DNA from: Heterostelium album PN500
Taxonomy: Eukaryota > Evosea > Eumycetozoa > Acytosteliales > Acytosteliaceae
DNA: 64,000 bases
Assembly (NCBI RefSeq): GCF_000004825.1
Contig: NW_008805064.1
Location: 682,001 to 746,000, forward strand
Direction: 5' to 3'
Both the position numbers and the translations under genes were made by a program. Under the pieces are notes generated by a model that saw only the letters and a list, made by a program, of their open reading frames with translations, searched no databases and was not told the origin of the DNA. The stretch's first letter is position 1. The number at the start of each line of letters is the position of its first letter. This document shows, in pieces, positions 1-13,059 of the stretch.

Positions 1-3000
1 CTAGATTCCAGATGTCATTGTTAGTCCGATCTTTATTATTTGTCATCGGAACAAACTATAGGAATTCCTATTTCATCAAGTTACTCTCTGATATTATCCA
101 ATTTGTGTATCCATTCATTTTATATAAATTCGTAGACTTTATCAATGATCCCGATGAGCCTTTTTACAAAGGAATCATCTATTCATTCGTTTTATTACTT
201 GCCTATGTTTTAACTACAATACTCAACAAGTATTATGAATTTCGAGTAAACAGAACAGGATTTAATGTAAAAACTATGTTGGTTAATTCAATATTTAATA
301 AATCTGTAAGTATTAAACTAAAATATTTATTATATCCTTTTCTAATATTAATATATTTTTTTTTTAATAGTTAAAACTATCAAACTTTGCAGGTGAAGGC
401 AAAACTAAAGGAGAGATTATCAATCTATGCAATTCCGATGTTGCAATGATTCAAACCATATTTATATATGGTCAAGAAACACTATCTCTACCATTTCAAA
501 TTATCATTGCTTTGGCACTTCTTATTAAACTACTCGGGTGGAGTCCATTGATTGGATTCTCGACACTACTCATTTTCACACCTGGTGGTTCTAAAGTAGC
601 TAAACTTCAGTATGGTGCTTCACATAATGTCAATATGAAACGTGAGAAACGTACATCTCAAATGACAGAAACAATAAGTGTAACTATTTTTATAAAAACA
701 AACTATTAACATAAAAACTAACTCTTTTAATATATAGTCTATCAAGTTTATTAAATTAAATGGATGGATTGAAATGATGCAAGAAAAGATAATGTTTTTA
801 AGAAATGCGGAAGTTCAAGCACAGAAAAAGATGAATTATATTACTTCACTTCTGTATTTGATTCATTTCCTTACACCAGATGCTGTTACATTGGTTACCT
901 ATTGTACATATTCATTACTTGGTAATGAATTAAAGTTGAATGTAATCATGTCTTCATTATCATTATTCTTTATTTTGAAATATCCAATTTCGTAAGTTAT
1001 TATATTTATTTTTAATGATATTATGGATCGATTATTAATATCTATTTAATAAACTATAATTAGAAATGTACCACATTTAGTTGCTGGATTAATGATGGCA
1101 AAATCATCAGTTGGTAGAATACAAAAATTCCTCTTGATACCAGAGGTTGAGAGACCAACCCCATGCTATGATGGAGTGTTACACTATGGTAAAATGAATA
1201 GCCAGCCACATATCAAAGCAAATAATTTGTCATTGGTAATTAAAAATGGTACATTCCAATGGAGCTCAAAGGATTTCGATGATCAAACCGATGATTCATC
1301 TAAATCCATCTCACTCACCGAACAACCGAAAACACCTTTGATCTCATCGGTGCCGGATGAATCGACAAACGCAACAATGGAAATCAAAAAGATGTTTAGA
1401 TTACAAGATATCAATTTGAAATTAGCAAAGAATTCATTGTCTATTGTCATTGGTACTGTGGGAAGTGGTAAGAGTAGTCTACTATCTGCAATTCTTGGCG
1501 ATATGAAGATGAAAGATGGAGGATCGTTATCTGTAGATTCAAATATTGGTTATGTTTGCCAGACTTCATGGATTCTGAATGCTACACTTCGTGAGAATAT
1601 CTTGTTTGGCAAGGAGATGGTTGATACAAAGTATCAGAGTATTCTTAGGCAATGTGCATTGTTACCGGATATCGAGATACTACCTGCCGGTGACCAAACT
1701 GAGATTGGTGAGAAAGGTATCAATCTCTCTGGTGGACAAAAGATGAGAGTTGCAATAGCAAGAGCAATCTATCATGAAGCGAACCTCTATCTATTGGATG
1801 ACCCACTGGCTGCACTTGACTATGATGTTGCGGTTCATATATTCAACAATGCCATCATCCCACTTGCAAAGAGATCTACTGTGTTGTTGGTCACACATCA
1901 ATTGTTCCCATTGGAACAATCCGATCAAATTATAACAATGCAGAATGGACAAATCAACAGTATCGTTACATTCGATGAGTTACCAAAGGAATCTTTGGAG
2001 ATCTATCAAATAAAACAAGAGCAACAACAGCCACTTGAACAACAAGATGAAAACAATCCAACAGAAAAGAAAGAAGCAGTTGTTACAACGAACAATACAA
2101 AATCTAAAATAGTTGAAGATGAAGATAGGAATGTAGGAATGGTTTCAATTAAAGAGTATATAGATTATCTTAAACATCTGGGACCATACTACCTAGTGAT
2201 ATCCTGTACTCTGCCATTCGTTCCACCTTTACTATCGATTCTATCAAACTACTGGCTGACTCTCTGGACAACCAAATGGGTCGAGGGAGAATCATCACTT
2301 GGCTATTATCTTGGAATCTACTTTGCCTTGTCAGTGATGACATCGATTACCATTTTCTTCCAAGTCCTCATGAATATCTTTGGTGGATTGAGGGCATCTT
2401 CTGTTCTCCATCACAAGGCATTAAATAGAGTGATGCATGCACCTATCCAATTCTTTGAAAGCAATCCTGCTGGCCGAATTATCAACAGATTCAGCTCTGA
2501 TATTGCGAAGCTCGACTATGCATTACCGGTTCATTTTGGTGAAGTTAGAAATTCATTTTGTTTCTCCATTGTCATGGTTGTCCTATTTTCTGTGGCATCT
2601 CCCTATATCCTCATCCTTCTCGTTCCAATACTCGTTAGCTTCTACTATATCAAAAACTATTTCCTAAATAATGTAAGAGAGTTACAGAGATTGGATCAAC
2701 TCTCACAATCACCATTAGTTTCTCACATCAATGAATCACTCAATGGAATATCAACAATCCGTTCATTCCAAAGCATAGAAAGATTCCAATTGAAACTCAG
2801 TAATCATCTCGATACCAACATTTCAATTGCATTCTCAGAGTTTAGTGTATCACAATGGGCATTCTTGAGAATCGGTATGTTGTGCTCTATGTTTGTACTG
2901 GGAACAGGACTATCTGCAACATTCCTCAAACACACATTCTCTGGAGCTGTCATTGTTCTTGCACTCACTTACACTGTTCAACTCTCACAGCGACTGACAA

Positions 3001-3812
3001 TATTTTTCAGATTCTTTACATCGGTTGAAACTGAAATGAACAGTGTACAGAGAGTGTTTCATTACTCTGATAATCTACCACAGGAATCAACGTATGCCAC
3101 AAACATTCCAAGTGACTGGCCATCCAATGGAAAAGTCGAATTCATCAACTACTCAATGAAATATAGAGAAGATCTTTCAAACTCTTTGAATAATATCAAC
3201 CTTTCCATCGAAGCCGGAACCAAGATTGGTATTGTAGGTCGTACTGGTGCCGGTAAAAGTTCACTTCTCTTGGGACTGTTCCGTCTGAATGAAGCGGCCA
3301 CCGGTAAGATTGAAATCGATCGGCTCGATATCTCATTGATAGGTCTATCGGACTTGAGATCTCGTCTCACAATCATTCCACAAGATCCGATTATGTTCAA
3401 CGGAACACTGAGATACAACCTGGATCCATATGGACAATTCACCGATCAAGAGATATGGGATATTCTCGAACGAATCCAAATTAAAGAGACAATAGAATCG
3501 TTGGACATACTGGTCTCTGAGGACGGATCGAATTTCTCGGTTGGACAAAGACAATTGTTCTGTTTGGTTAGAGCATTGCTAAAGAAATCAAAGATTATTG
3601 CACTGGATGAAGCAACTGCATCGGTAGATCAAACAGCAGACGCACTCATTCAACAGATCATCAGAGAACAATTCGAAAACTCCACAGTCATTACCATTGC
3701 ACATCGTCTCAACACTGTCGCTGACTATGATATCCTCGTCGAGATGTCAGAAGGTAGAATCAAGCGTATCGGTAAACCATCTGACATCATCGAACAAATT
3801 GATATTAATTAA
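1..3812 (+). CDS. ABC transporter, ABCC (MRP-type) subfamily, 5' partial
   Basis: Exons are 1-305, 371-679, 738-991 and 1064-3812; phases join cleanly. The reading frame is open to the window edge and the first ATG (12) lies inside the first membrane domain, so the start is outside. Seen: end of TMD1, then NBD1 with Walker A GTVGSGKSS (about 1452), signature LSGGQ (about 1725) and Walker B LLDDPLAALD (about 1794); a charged Gln-rich linker; TMD2; NBD2 with Walker A GRTGAGKSS (about 3237), signature SVGQRQ and Walker B ALDEATASVD (about 3600). NBD1 has Asp where NBD2 has the catalytic Glu, the usual ABCC asymmetry. Family knowledge: ABCC full transporters export organic anions and conjugates across plasma or vacuolar membranes. 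The substrate cannot be read from the sequence. An AATAAA lies at 3859 after the stop. Family call is firm; the exact orthologue is not. Confidence 0.95.
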
Positions 3813-4191
3813 GTATCACTTGATACTTGATTGAAAGTGTTGTTTTCAACAAATTAAGAATAAAGTATCAAAAAAATAACTATAACAACTTTATTTTTTT
3901 TTTAAATAAAAGCTAAACAACAATAATAATAATACTAATTATCTCCTAATTGTACAAAAAAAATATCTTTTTTTTTAAAAAAAAAATGAATAAAACAAAT
4001 CATTTTTTTATTTTTTTTAGAAATTAATTAAACTTTTTGATTTTTACCACTAGCTAGTTATCCAGTTTATAAATATATATCAGTTTATTTAGATATATAA
4101 ATATATATCAGTATTAAATCGTAGATCAATTTCGTGTAGTTTTGATTCATATCTAGATTAATTAGGAATATTCGCGAATATAATAAAAGAT
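3813..4191. other. intergenic, ABC transporter to PPP4R2
   Basis: Very A/T-rich spacer with A and T runs. It holds the 3' end of the ABC transporter gene (AATAAA at 3859-3864) and the presumed promoter of the next gene. A near-repeat 'aaatatatatcagt' occurs twice around 4070-4110. I see no gene. Confidence 0.7.
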
Positions 4192-5328
4192 ATGTCTGTG
4201 ATTTACACTGAAGATTTAAGAAAGCAACTAGAAGGTATGATCACTATTTATTCTGACTGGCATTAGATTGAATCAATAACACAAATCATATAAAATCATC
4301 CTATACTCGACATTTATATAGAGTTTGCAAAATCAGAGAATAAAGTAGTCACTCCAGAGTTGATGAGTATCATTGAGAATGTAGCAAAGACTGGTGTAAC
4401 TTGGTATGAATCATTCAATAATAATAATAATAATAATACTATTGAATAATATTGATAAACTAATTATATTTTTAATATTAAATAATAATAATAATAATAA
4501 TAGTTATCCATGGGTTCATTTAAAGGAATTGGTTTATTTTAAACTATCTCAAGTATGTATAGATGAACACAACTATATGTGATGTGTTTATTGAATAACA
4601 AACTAATTAAATCTATATATATTTTAGATATTCGATATTTTCGAGAGTAATTGTAATACAGATATAGGAAGTTTGAGCAATACAAGCAGTAACAATAGCT
4701 CAGGAACATCATCTCCCAATTCAAACACAGATCAAAAGAAAACATCATTGCTCAGCACACAACTCATCAACTCACAAGAGATGAAGGATGACGAGATGCT
4801 AAAGATAAAGAATCAACTCAATCAATCAGGTTTAATAAGAATCAAGAATCAATTCCAGAATCACTTTAAAGAATATAAAGAGTAAGTCAATAATAATAAT
4901 AATATTTGTATTATTGATCTGATTATTAAATAAGTAACTAATTATTGATTATTGATGGTGATTATTATTGTTATAGACCACCTTTTACAATTCAAAGATT
5001 ATGTGAATTAATTGTAGACTACAAAATATATACATCGTTCAGTAAATATCTGTGTGCGGTGGAGAAGATGGGAACTGTCACATCTACACTTCCACCATTG
5101 ACACCATCGGAAGTCATCGAATACAACAACAACCAACAACAGCAATCGAGAATGATTGGTACTGAGAACAACCAACAACAACAACAGCAGTCAAGTTCAC
5201 CGCCAACCATCGATATCAACAAGCATATTGATTCACAGACTAGTTTTATCGCTACAACTACCTTTCCAATGAAGTCATCATCTTCACAAAACGATGAGGA
5301 AATGAAAGATATCGATGAAGAACTATAA
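4192..5328 (+). CDS. ppp4r2: PP4 regulatory subunit 2 (PPP4R2-like)
   Basis: Five exons: 4192-4234, 4322-4403, 4504-4552, 4628-4881, 4977-5328; 259 aa, phases consistent. Much of it is in exons too short to stand out as open frames. Seen: an N-terminal helical part with VAKTG, a Ser/Asn-rich insertion, then the diagnostic block PPFTIQRLCELI and YLCAVEKMG, which matches the conserved PPP4R2 core (PFTIQRLCEL...FLRGVEKN in animals). A Gln-rich acidic tail follows. Family knowledge: PPP4R2 ties the PP4 catalytic subunit to PPP4R3 and directs dephosphorylation in DNA repair, centrosome and splicing functions. The start at 4192 is the first ATG in frame and sits just before the first splice site. 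Little doubt on family; the length of the Q-rich tail is lineage-specific. Confidence 0.88.
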
Positions 5329-5646
5329 CATTATTTAAAGACAAAACAACTAATATCCTATTATTATTATTATTACTATCATCGATTGACCTCGACATTA
5401 ACAACTCTGCTCGCGTCTCATCTCCAAAACTCCACCTCCAACCACTCTACTACTTCTGCATCCATCCCATCACCATCATCATCATTACTTGTTGAAACAA
5501 AATAATAATTAAAAGTAAAATCCTATTGTATAATATAATATAATATAATAATACATTTTTTTATTGGTATTTATTTATATACATGATATGTTGCATATAT
5601 AGTTGGTTATTATTGGGAATGATAAGAATATATGAGAATGATAAAT
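5329..5646. other. convergent intergenic spacer
   Basis: About 320 nt between the PPP4R2 stop and the stop of the opposite-strand ankyrin gene, so it holds two 3' ends. It is A/T-rich; 5400-5500 is somewhat richer in C. No gene seen. Confidence 0.7.
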
Positions 5647-5652
5647 CTATGA

Positions 5653-5691
<39 letters not shown>

Positions 5692-7411
5692 GTTTGTTAC
5701 ACCTCTCTTTGCTCTAATAGTATTTAGATATTCATGTATCTCTGGTTGTAATACTTCCAATCGGCATGGTTTAGCCTCCAAAACACACTCTGGTCTTTTC
5801 TCAATAACAAACTTGACTATATCGATATTCCTTGATCCAACTGCATATTGAACTGCCTCGTTTGCAGTACATCCCTCTGTTCTATTGCTGTGTAAGAATT
5901 GTAAGACATCCAAATGTCCAAACTCAATCGCAAAATCCATTGCCTTTACTGTACAACCTTCACTTCTATTATTATGTAAAAATTGAACGATATCAAAGAA
6001 TCCTCTTAAAGCTAATTATATATAAACAACCGTGTTTGTTAGATATTTGTTTGTTTGTTTTCTTTTTCTTTACAACTACATGTACTTACATGCCAAGTTC
6101 ATTGCATCGACAGTGGTTGGATCAGTTCTATTGACATGAAGATATTCTACTACAGGGAAGTGACCATATTGTGCCGCACGCTCTATTGCTCTTCTATCGT
6201 ATGGAAATTCCTTCTCGGTTAGGTATTTGATGATCTCGAGATTACCTCTCTGACAAGCGTAGAGGAAACAAGCAGAAGTGCCAACTTGATTGCATTCCTC
6301 TTTCAAAAACTTTATGATATCGATATTGTTGCCAAGACATGCAAATGTAAGAGCATTATGTGATCCTCCTTCCGTTCTATTCTTGTGCAAATATTTTAAT
6401 AACTCTAAATTACCTATTTTCGCTGCGTTATCAACCTGTAGGTTTTAATTATAAAATAAAGATAGATATGATATTCATTTGATTAATAACAATTATAATT
6501 ATACGCATTGAATAAACATAATACATACTGCTGATTTTGTACATCCCTCTGTTCTATTCTCTGAAATAAACTTAACCATCTCCAAATTTCCATTAATACA
6601 AGCATAATCAATCTTTATAATATAGAGATAATTAGACAATTAATTGATGATATTATAATGAATGAATGAATGAATGATAACCTACAGCATCTGTTGAACA
6701 TCCTTCTGTTCGATTCTCATGTAGATATTTTACAATGTCAATGTAGCCTTTGTAGGCTGCGTAGTTCATGGCATGAATGGTAGCAGGCAGTTTCTTTTCG
6801 GTGAGATATTTGACGACTTCAAACCGACCAAACTCTGAAGCCATGTCAATGGCTCGTGTCGAACCACCTTCTGTACGATTGTCAAGCAACCACCGTACAA
6901 TGTCGAGGCGTCCTTCTGCCGCGGCGTTATTGACTGCTTCGACTGTCGCACCCTCACTCCTGTTGGCATGCAAGAACTGTACGGTCTCTAGACACTGCTT
7001 GGCAGCTGTGTTCATTGCAGCGGTGGTTGCCGATGCCGTTCCGAGCGGTGTCATATTTAAATACTTGATTACCTCGAGATTACCGGTGGTCGCTGCCTGA
7101 TCGATACCCGATACCGCCATGTATTCCCAGTTGGCTTGGCAGATCGGTTCGAACACCGCTAGCTCTCTGACGTGTGCACATATCAAGGCGAGCGCTTCTT
7201 TAGTGTAGGTAAGTGGTTGCTTTTTCTTTAGAATTTTGTCTCTTAGCAGTCCATAGAAACCCTTCTCACAAATCCATTGTGCAGTGTCGATTTCATCATA
7301 CTTTTTCGAGCCGGACGTCGTTAAGAAATCAATGATAAGTTTCAGAATAACTTTGTTTCTTATAATCTGATAGAATCTAGATGTTCTTATTTGACTATCA
7401 CTTTCATCCAT
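5647..7411 (-). CDS. ankyrin-repeat protein, dictyostelid family
   Basis: Four exons on the minus strand: 7411-6686, 6612-6529, 6435-6090, 6011-5647; 506 aa, phases consistent. Seen: a short N-terminal block with FYQIIRNKVILKLIIDFL, then back-to-back ankyrin-like units of roughly 33-36 residues typified by A-x-x-G-x-L-D-I-V-K-Y-L-H-x-N-R-T-E-G. The NRTEG signature recurs in most units. The protein ends in a run of about 15 Thr encoded by a (GTT)n tract on the plus strand. Family knowledge: such proteins form very large, fast-evolving dictyostelid families of unknown function; ankyrin units bind proteins. The N-terminal motif resembles that of the unrelated-looking gene at 50669-52543. The start at 7411 is the only upstream in-frame ATG. 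Structure is secure, function unknown. Confidence 0.9.
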
Positions 7412-8126
7412 TGTTGTTTGTTTTTATATATCTGTAACTTTAATGTAGCCAGTGTTGTTACAACATTAACCAATCATTTGTCTGTCTGTGCTTCAATGAA
7501 AATTGATATTTTTTAATAATAATAATAAAAAAAAAAAAGATTTTTGATTAAATCAATTAAACTATTACCTAGAATTTGAATTTATTAAAAAATAAATTCA
7601 ACACAATTTAAATAGATAATTAAGTTTATTTTTATTTTTTTATTTTATTTTTTTTAAATCAAAAATACAAATTTTAATGATATCTTAGATTCGCTGAAGT
7701 TTTTAAAGGGATAATGTGAGCAATACCCTTTTCAGAACACACACACACACTAACTTTTTTTTTCAAAACAACCTTTTTCCTATTTTTTGAATTTTTTTTT
7801 TAAAAAGTTTTGCAACATGTTTTGGGTGTATTAAAACTAATATTAGTGTGATTGATTTGGTTTTTAATTCATTGTTATTTAAAAGATAAAAGTAAAACAT
7901 TGATATCTAAAACAAAACTGTCAATATCACAATCAATTAATTAATGTATATATATATATGAAAATAAAAAGTAAAGTAGAATAAAAAATAATAGTCATTT
8001 CAATAATTAGAATAAATAGATAATAAAGTACTAGTTTTATATATATTTATTATTTAAGATCTATTAGCTCAATTTAAATCAGAATAGATAATATATTCAA
8101 AAAAAAAGATAAAATAAAAGAAGAAT
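7412..8126. promoter_or_regulatory. divergent promoter region
   Basis: About 715 nt shared by the minus-strand ankyrin gene and the plus-strand kinase, so both promoters should lie here. It contains several A and T runs, a (CA)6 tract near 7740 and (TA)n near 7950. No coding sequence or RNA gene seen. Confidence 0.55.
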
Positions 8127-9720
8127 ATGAGTAATTCAGGATCTTTAAACGCACACATCGATCAAGGCGATCCTGAACAGATGTTCAGAGTGTTGGAGGT
8201 GATTGGTCAAGGTTCGTTTGGATTGGTATGCACATGTATAAACACACAGTCGAATAAAGTGGTGGCAATCAAGTTCCTCGAGATGGAACCGGACAACGAG
8301 AACAATCAGTCGCTGAGGCGTGAGATCACCATCCTCAAGAACACTGCAGAGTGTCCCTATATAGTACAGTATCACGGTTGCTACCTGAAAGACAACAACC
8401 TGATGATCGTCATGGAGTACTGCGACGGTGGTTCCGTACTCGATATAATGCAGATGTGTCAGATCAAGCTGAGCGAGCGTCAGATCGCCGCCGTACTCTA
8501 CAGCATCATCGAAGGTCTCGTCTATCTCCACTCCAACAAGATTCTACATCGTGACATCAAGGCTGGCAACGTACTACTCAACCAAGAGGGTAAGGCTAAA
8601 CTCTCTGACTTTGGTGTCTCTGCAATCCTTGTCAACACTGGTTTCAAACAGAAAACTGTTGTAGGTTCACCGTATGTATAAATAATTCGCTTCTTTTTTT
8701 TTTTTCTTTTTTGATTGTGTGTTGCTAGCGTGTAGTGTTTGGTAGCGGTGTTGGTTGTCATCACACAACAACCCACCATTATCACTTCACACACACACAC
8801 ACACACACAAATATTGATTATTTTTGAAATTTCTAACTCCAATCCTTTTTTTTTTTTCTTTCCACTTTTTTTTTATTTTATTTTGTTTTTCCAAATTTGG
8901 TTGCCACTTCACATTCATTCGCTCACTTTTTAGATATTGGATGAGTCCAGAAGTGATTTCAACACCAAAAGGATCGAGTGGATATGATTATAAAGCGGAT
9001 ATTTGGTCGTTGGGAATTACTGCGATCGAGATGGCAGAGGGTAAACCTCCACATTTCAATTTGAATCCAATCAAGGTCATTTTTGTTATTCCATTCCGTC
9101 AGTCGCCAACACTGGAAACACCGGGCAACTGGTCGAAGGAGTTCAACGATTTCATTTCGATATGTCTGAATAAAGAGGCTGACAAGCGACCGAGTGCACG
9201 CGAACTGCTGGATCACCCGTTCATCAAGATGGGCAAACAGGACAAGGACGCAATCATTTCGGAACTCGTCACAGACTGCATACCAATTATGGAGGAGTAC
9301 AGGCGTCGAAAGGCAGAGGAGGAGGAGGAAGAAGAGACACACTCGCAGGGTGGCGTCGAGAAGGGTACTCTCCTAAAGATTAACACTGTCACCAATCGTG
9401 CCACCGTAATGAACGGCACCGGCAACGACGGCACCTTTATACAGCATCCAGGCAGTGGAACTGGTACCGTTGTTTTTTCAAGAGGCAACACTGTAACATC
9501 TGATAACTGTAACAATAACTACGATGAAGACGACGAAGAGAATGGTGGTGGCGATTTCGATACTGGCTCCGTTGTTTTTAAGGGAGAAACTGGATCCAGT
9601 CTACAAGAGAATCTAGAGAAACTGAAACTGCAATACGAAAAACAACAACATAAAAATGACGATAGTGATAATGAAGATGGTGAATTTGATTCCGGTTCAG
9701 TAGTTTATACAAAAGAATAA
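8127..9720 (+). CDS. krs: STE20-family kinase, Krs/MST (Hippo)-like
   Basis: Exons 8127-8671 and 8934-9720; 443 aa. The kinase domain spans about residues 20-275: Gly loop GQGSFGLV (27-34), Lys49 in VAIKF, HRDIKAGN (141-148), DFG (161-163), activation segment GSPYWMSPEV across the intron, then a normal C-lobe with WSLGITAIEMAEGKPP. All catalytic residues are present. The tail is acidic and carries three copies of a G-S/T-x-V-V-F/Y motif (TGTVVF, TGSVVF, SGSVVY) around a short helix. Family knowledge: closest to MST1/2 and to dictyostelid KrsA/KrsB, which act in Hippo-type control of adhesion and motility. I am sure of the MST/Krs group, less sure which paralogue. The 262-nt intron holds a (CA)11 repeat. 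Confidence 0.93.
8788..8809. repeat. (CA)11 microsatellite in kinase intron
   Basis: Eleven perfect CA units lie inside the single intron of the Krs-like kinase gene. It is likely length-polymorphic. Confidence 0.95.
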
Positions 9721-10636
9721 ACTGATAAATAATAATAATTCTAGGTAAAATTTTTTTTAAAAAAAAAAATACATATATTTTTAAAACAACAACAAACAAC
9801 CAACAAAACACCATTAGTCATTTTAAACCAAACAAACCAACCAACCTAACCAAACAATACAACTAAATTTAATTATAAACCAATTTAAAATAAAATTGAA
9901 ATAAAAAAAAAAACAAATAAAAATTTATTTATTTATATAAAGATATGTACTTAAACCATTTATTATTTATATATATATAAACTAAACTATCGTTGTAAAA
10001 TGTAAAATTAAAATAAATCAGAAATCAACATCGATGTTGGTTTGTAAAACGATCAGACTTTTTTCGTAAAAAGTTGTCCCCAAATTTAACCGGCAAAATT
10101 TTAAAAAAAAACAAAGATATCTCTCTTTGAATTAAGAATATACCAAACCAAAGATACACATTCATGATAGGAGTTTAAATATTAATATAGAACTGAATGA
10201 GAAATTTTGTTGACAATCATTTACTTTAACTATTTATAGAATTGTTAATTTGAACAAAAGAGTCAAATCATTAAAAAAAAACTTTATATTGATTAACTCT
10301 TTATCATCTCGTTAGCTTGTTTCTTTTATTTTCAGTATTAGTTTATTAAAAACGTGAACCTTCTTCACAAACATAGCTCTACTGTTATCCACCAAAAAAT
10401 TTTAAAAATTTGAAAATTTGTTTCCGTTATTTTTTTTTTTGTCAGATTAAAATTTGGGCGGGTTGTAGATTTTAGGTTGAACTATAGTTTTTTAATTATA
10501 TTAAACTTATTGATCAAATATTTTCTAATTATCATTGTTTTTTTATATACTTATAAATTAAAGAAATAAAATAAAATAATCAACAAAATTGTTTAATTTT
10601 ACAAATAAAAAAGGATTTATAAATATAGAAAATAAG
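9721..10636. other. intergenic, kinase to ndc80
   Basis: About 915 nt of A/T-rich DNA with the kinase 3' end and the ndc80 promoter. There is a small perfect inverted repeat ACTTTTT/AAAAAGT near 10055. No gene or RNA recognised. Confidence 0.65.
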
Positions 10637-12905
10637 ATGACATCAAGACCAGTATTTAGTGCATTGAATAACAGTCAATATGGAAATCAAAACAATGGTA
10701 CTAATAATCAATATAATATAAATAATGGCATTGGTATGATGTCCACAAATGGAAAGCAACAACCAGCAATTGGTTTGTCTTCAACCTTGAAACAACAACA
10801 ACAACAACAACAGCAACAACAGTTACAACTACAACAGCAACAACAATTACAACAACAGCAACAACAGCAACAACAAATGATGTCAATGAGTGTATTTTCA
10901 ACACCAATGCAAACACCAAAGGTATTTCAGACGCCAGCCTCAAAGCTATCGATTGCACCCATTCCAATGGCATCACTCAACTCTTCCATTTCATCGGCAC
11001 CATCGTCAGTCCGTTCAACTATCACAGGAGTACCACAATCGACAACCAATCGTTTCAGTGCCGCTCCACTAAATCAGCCAAAGATGTCACTCGGATATAC
11101 AGGCATGTCTAACAACAACAAAAAATCAATTCCATCCATGTCAATACGTCCATCTTCTGCACGTGTAGAATCACGACCCATCTCTGACAAAGAATTCCAG
11201 AAACAGTGTACCAATCGAATCGCCACATTCCTCACATCCAACAGCTATCCAAACCAAATCACACCAAAGACGCTCAAGTCGCCATCCGGCAAGGAGTTCT
11301 ACGCCATGGCTGAATTCATGTTCCTCCAAATCGATCCCACCTTTAAATTCACAGCTAAACAAGACGATGAATTGATAGCTTTTTTCAAGATCATTCGTTA
11401 TCCATTCCCCATTTCCAAACGTAATTTGACATCAGTCGGAACACCACACACCTGGCAACATTTGTTGGCTGCACTCTCATGGCTGGTCGAGGTCATTGAG
11501 TATGACAACGCCACCCAAGTCGACCCTGAAAATGACCAGATGCAAGTAGACGAAGATCCATTCCTCCGCGAGTTCAACCGCCACGTTCTCCATTTCTATA
11601 CCACCGGCTACATGCATGGAAACGAAGAGGATCAGGTCGACCTTTTGCTCCAAGAGTATCACGGTGGCAGATCGCGTCAGCTCGAGGCAGAGATTGAGGA
11701 GATGAATGAGAAAATCACCAGTCAGAATACACACATGGAGGAGATTAGAAACGAACCAAACATCACCGGTGAGCTTCGTGAGAAGATTCAGTCGACCAAT
11801 GAGGATATTGTCAAGTTCCAGGAACATGTTGATCGTGTAAACAGTGGAAGATCGTCGTTGGAGCACAGCATTGAGACTCACACCGCACAGTCGTCGGAGC
11901 TTCAAAACAAGTTGGAGCGATTGCAACAACAGAAATCGTCACTCGAAGAGATCATTGCCGAGCAACAAAAGAGTTCGGTCGATGCTAAGATTCTCAACCA
12001 GCGTCGTGTCCAACTCCAGGAGGACATCAGCAAGTCACAGAAAGAGAGAAATCGTTTGGAACGATCCAAACAAGAGAAACTCACAGAGATCATCAACATC
12101 ATCTCAACCATCGATGGTTACATCACTCAGTACAACGAGTACGCTAGAAACCTCAATCTCCTCAAGGCAGACGGTGACGACCAAACAAACACACGTAACT
12201 ACCAAATCAATTTCGAACACAACAACGGTGATGTTACAATAACAGACTTGAAGAAAGTAAAGGTAAATATCATAAACACAACTTTCAATTCTAAAAAATA
12301 TTTAAACGAACTGGTTTGTTTTCTATTATAATTATCACTATAATTTAGAAAAACTTGAAATTATATATTGAAGAACAATACGAAAAGATAAATACAACCG
12401 AAGAAGAAACAAATAACAAGAGAAATGAAATGAAACATTTAGAGGATGATTTTGCTGACAAGCAACAACAAAAGAAGAGATCGGAACAAAAGTTTTCAAC
12501 AATGGAAAGTACTTGTAAAAGAGAAAAAGAAGTATGTATTATTAAATTATTATTATATGCAAAATATAGATTAACATTTTTAAACTAATTTGATAATTTA
12601 TTTATTTGAAAAAATAGAAACTAGATAAAGAGTTATCAGTGTTGATGGATAAAGTTGAAAAGAGACAATCGTCAAACAAAGAAATGAAAGAGTTCCTTAG
12701 AAATGATCTTGATCAGAAATCAGTTAGTTTAGATCAATCAAAAGAGCATGTGCAGTTACAAAAGGAATACATGAGTAAATTGGTAGTGGATTTGAAGAGT
12801 AAAGCTTTGACATTCTTGAATCTTACCACTCAACACCACGATAATTTGGCTGTTAAAATCAGATCTGTTTTGGATCACATGAACCAACATTGTAAATCAA
12901 CTTAA
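10637..12905 (+). CDS. ndc80: kinetochore protein Ndc80 (Hec1)
   Basis: Exons 10637-12262, 12349-12531, 12618-12905; 698 aa. The start is the ATG at 10637; the frame continues upstream but only from a TTG. Seen: a long Ser/Pro-rich N-terminal tail broken by a poly-Gln tract (about residues 52-80); the calponin-homology head (about 178-310) with FLTSNSYPNQ, IRYPFPISKRNL and the near-invariant VGTPHTWQHLLAALSWL; then long coiled coil to the C-terminus. Family knowledge: Ndc80 with Nuf2, Spc24 and Spc25 forms the outer-kinetochore complex that holds microtubule plus ends; the CH head and basic tail contact the microtubule. The poly-Gln insert lengthens the tail compared with animal Hec1. The identification is secure. 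Confidence 0.96.
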
Positions 12906-13059
12906 TTTAGTTACAAGTAAAAAAATAAATAAAACTATTGTACATTTTATATTAAAAAAAACTAATAATTAATAACAGATAGAACTGTGATAAAGTTATT
13001 CAATCAACTAAACCGTAAAGGATTTATTAAAAAAACTTAATAACTTGTATCATTTTGAT
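12906..13059. other. ndc80 3' flank
   Basis: Short A/T-rich 3' flank with AATAAA-like hexamers near 12925. Nothing else seen. Confidence 0.6.

Noticed and set aside
10589-10636. Upstream start for Ndc80 adding 16 residues
   Set aside because: The codon at 10589 is TTG; the first real ATG in frame is 10637.
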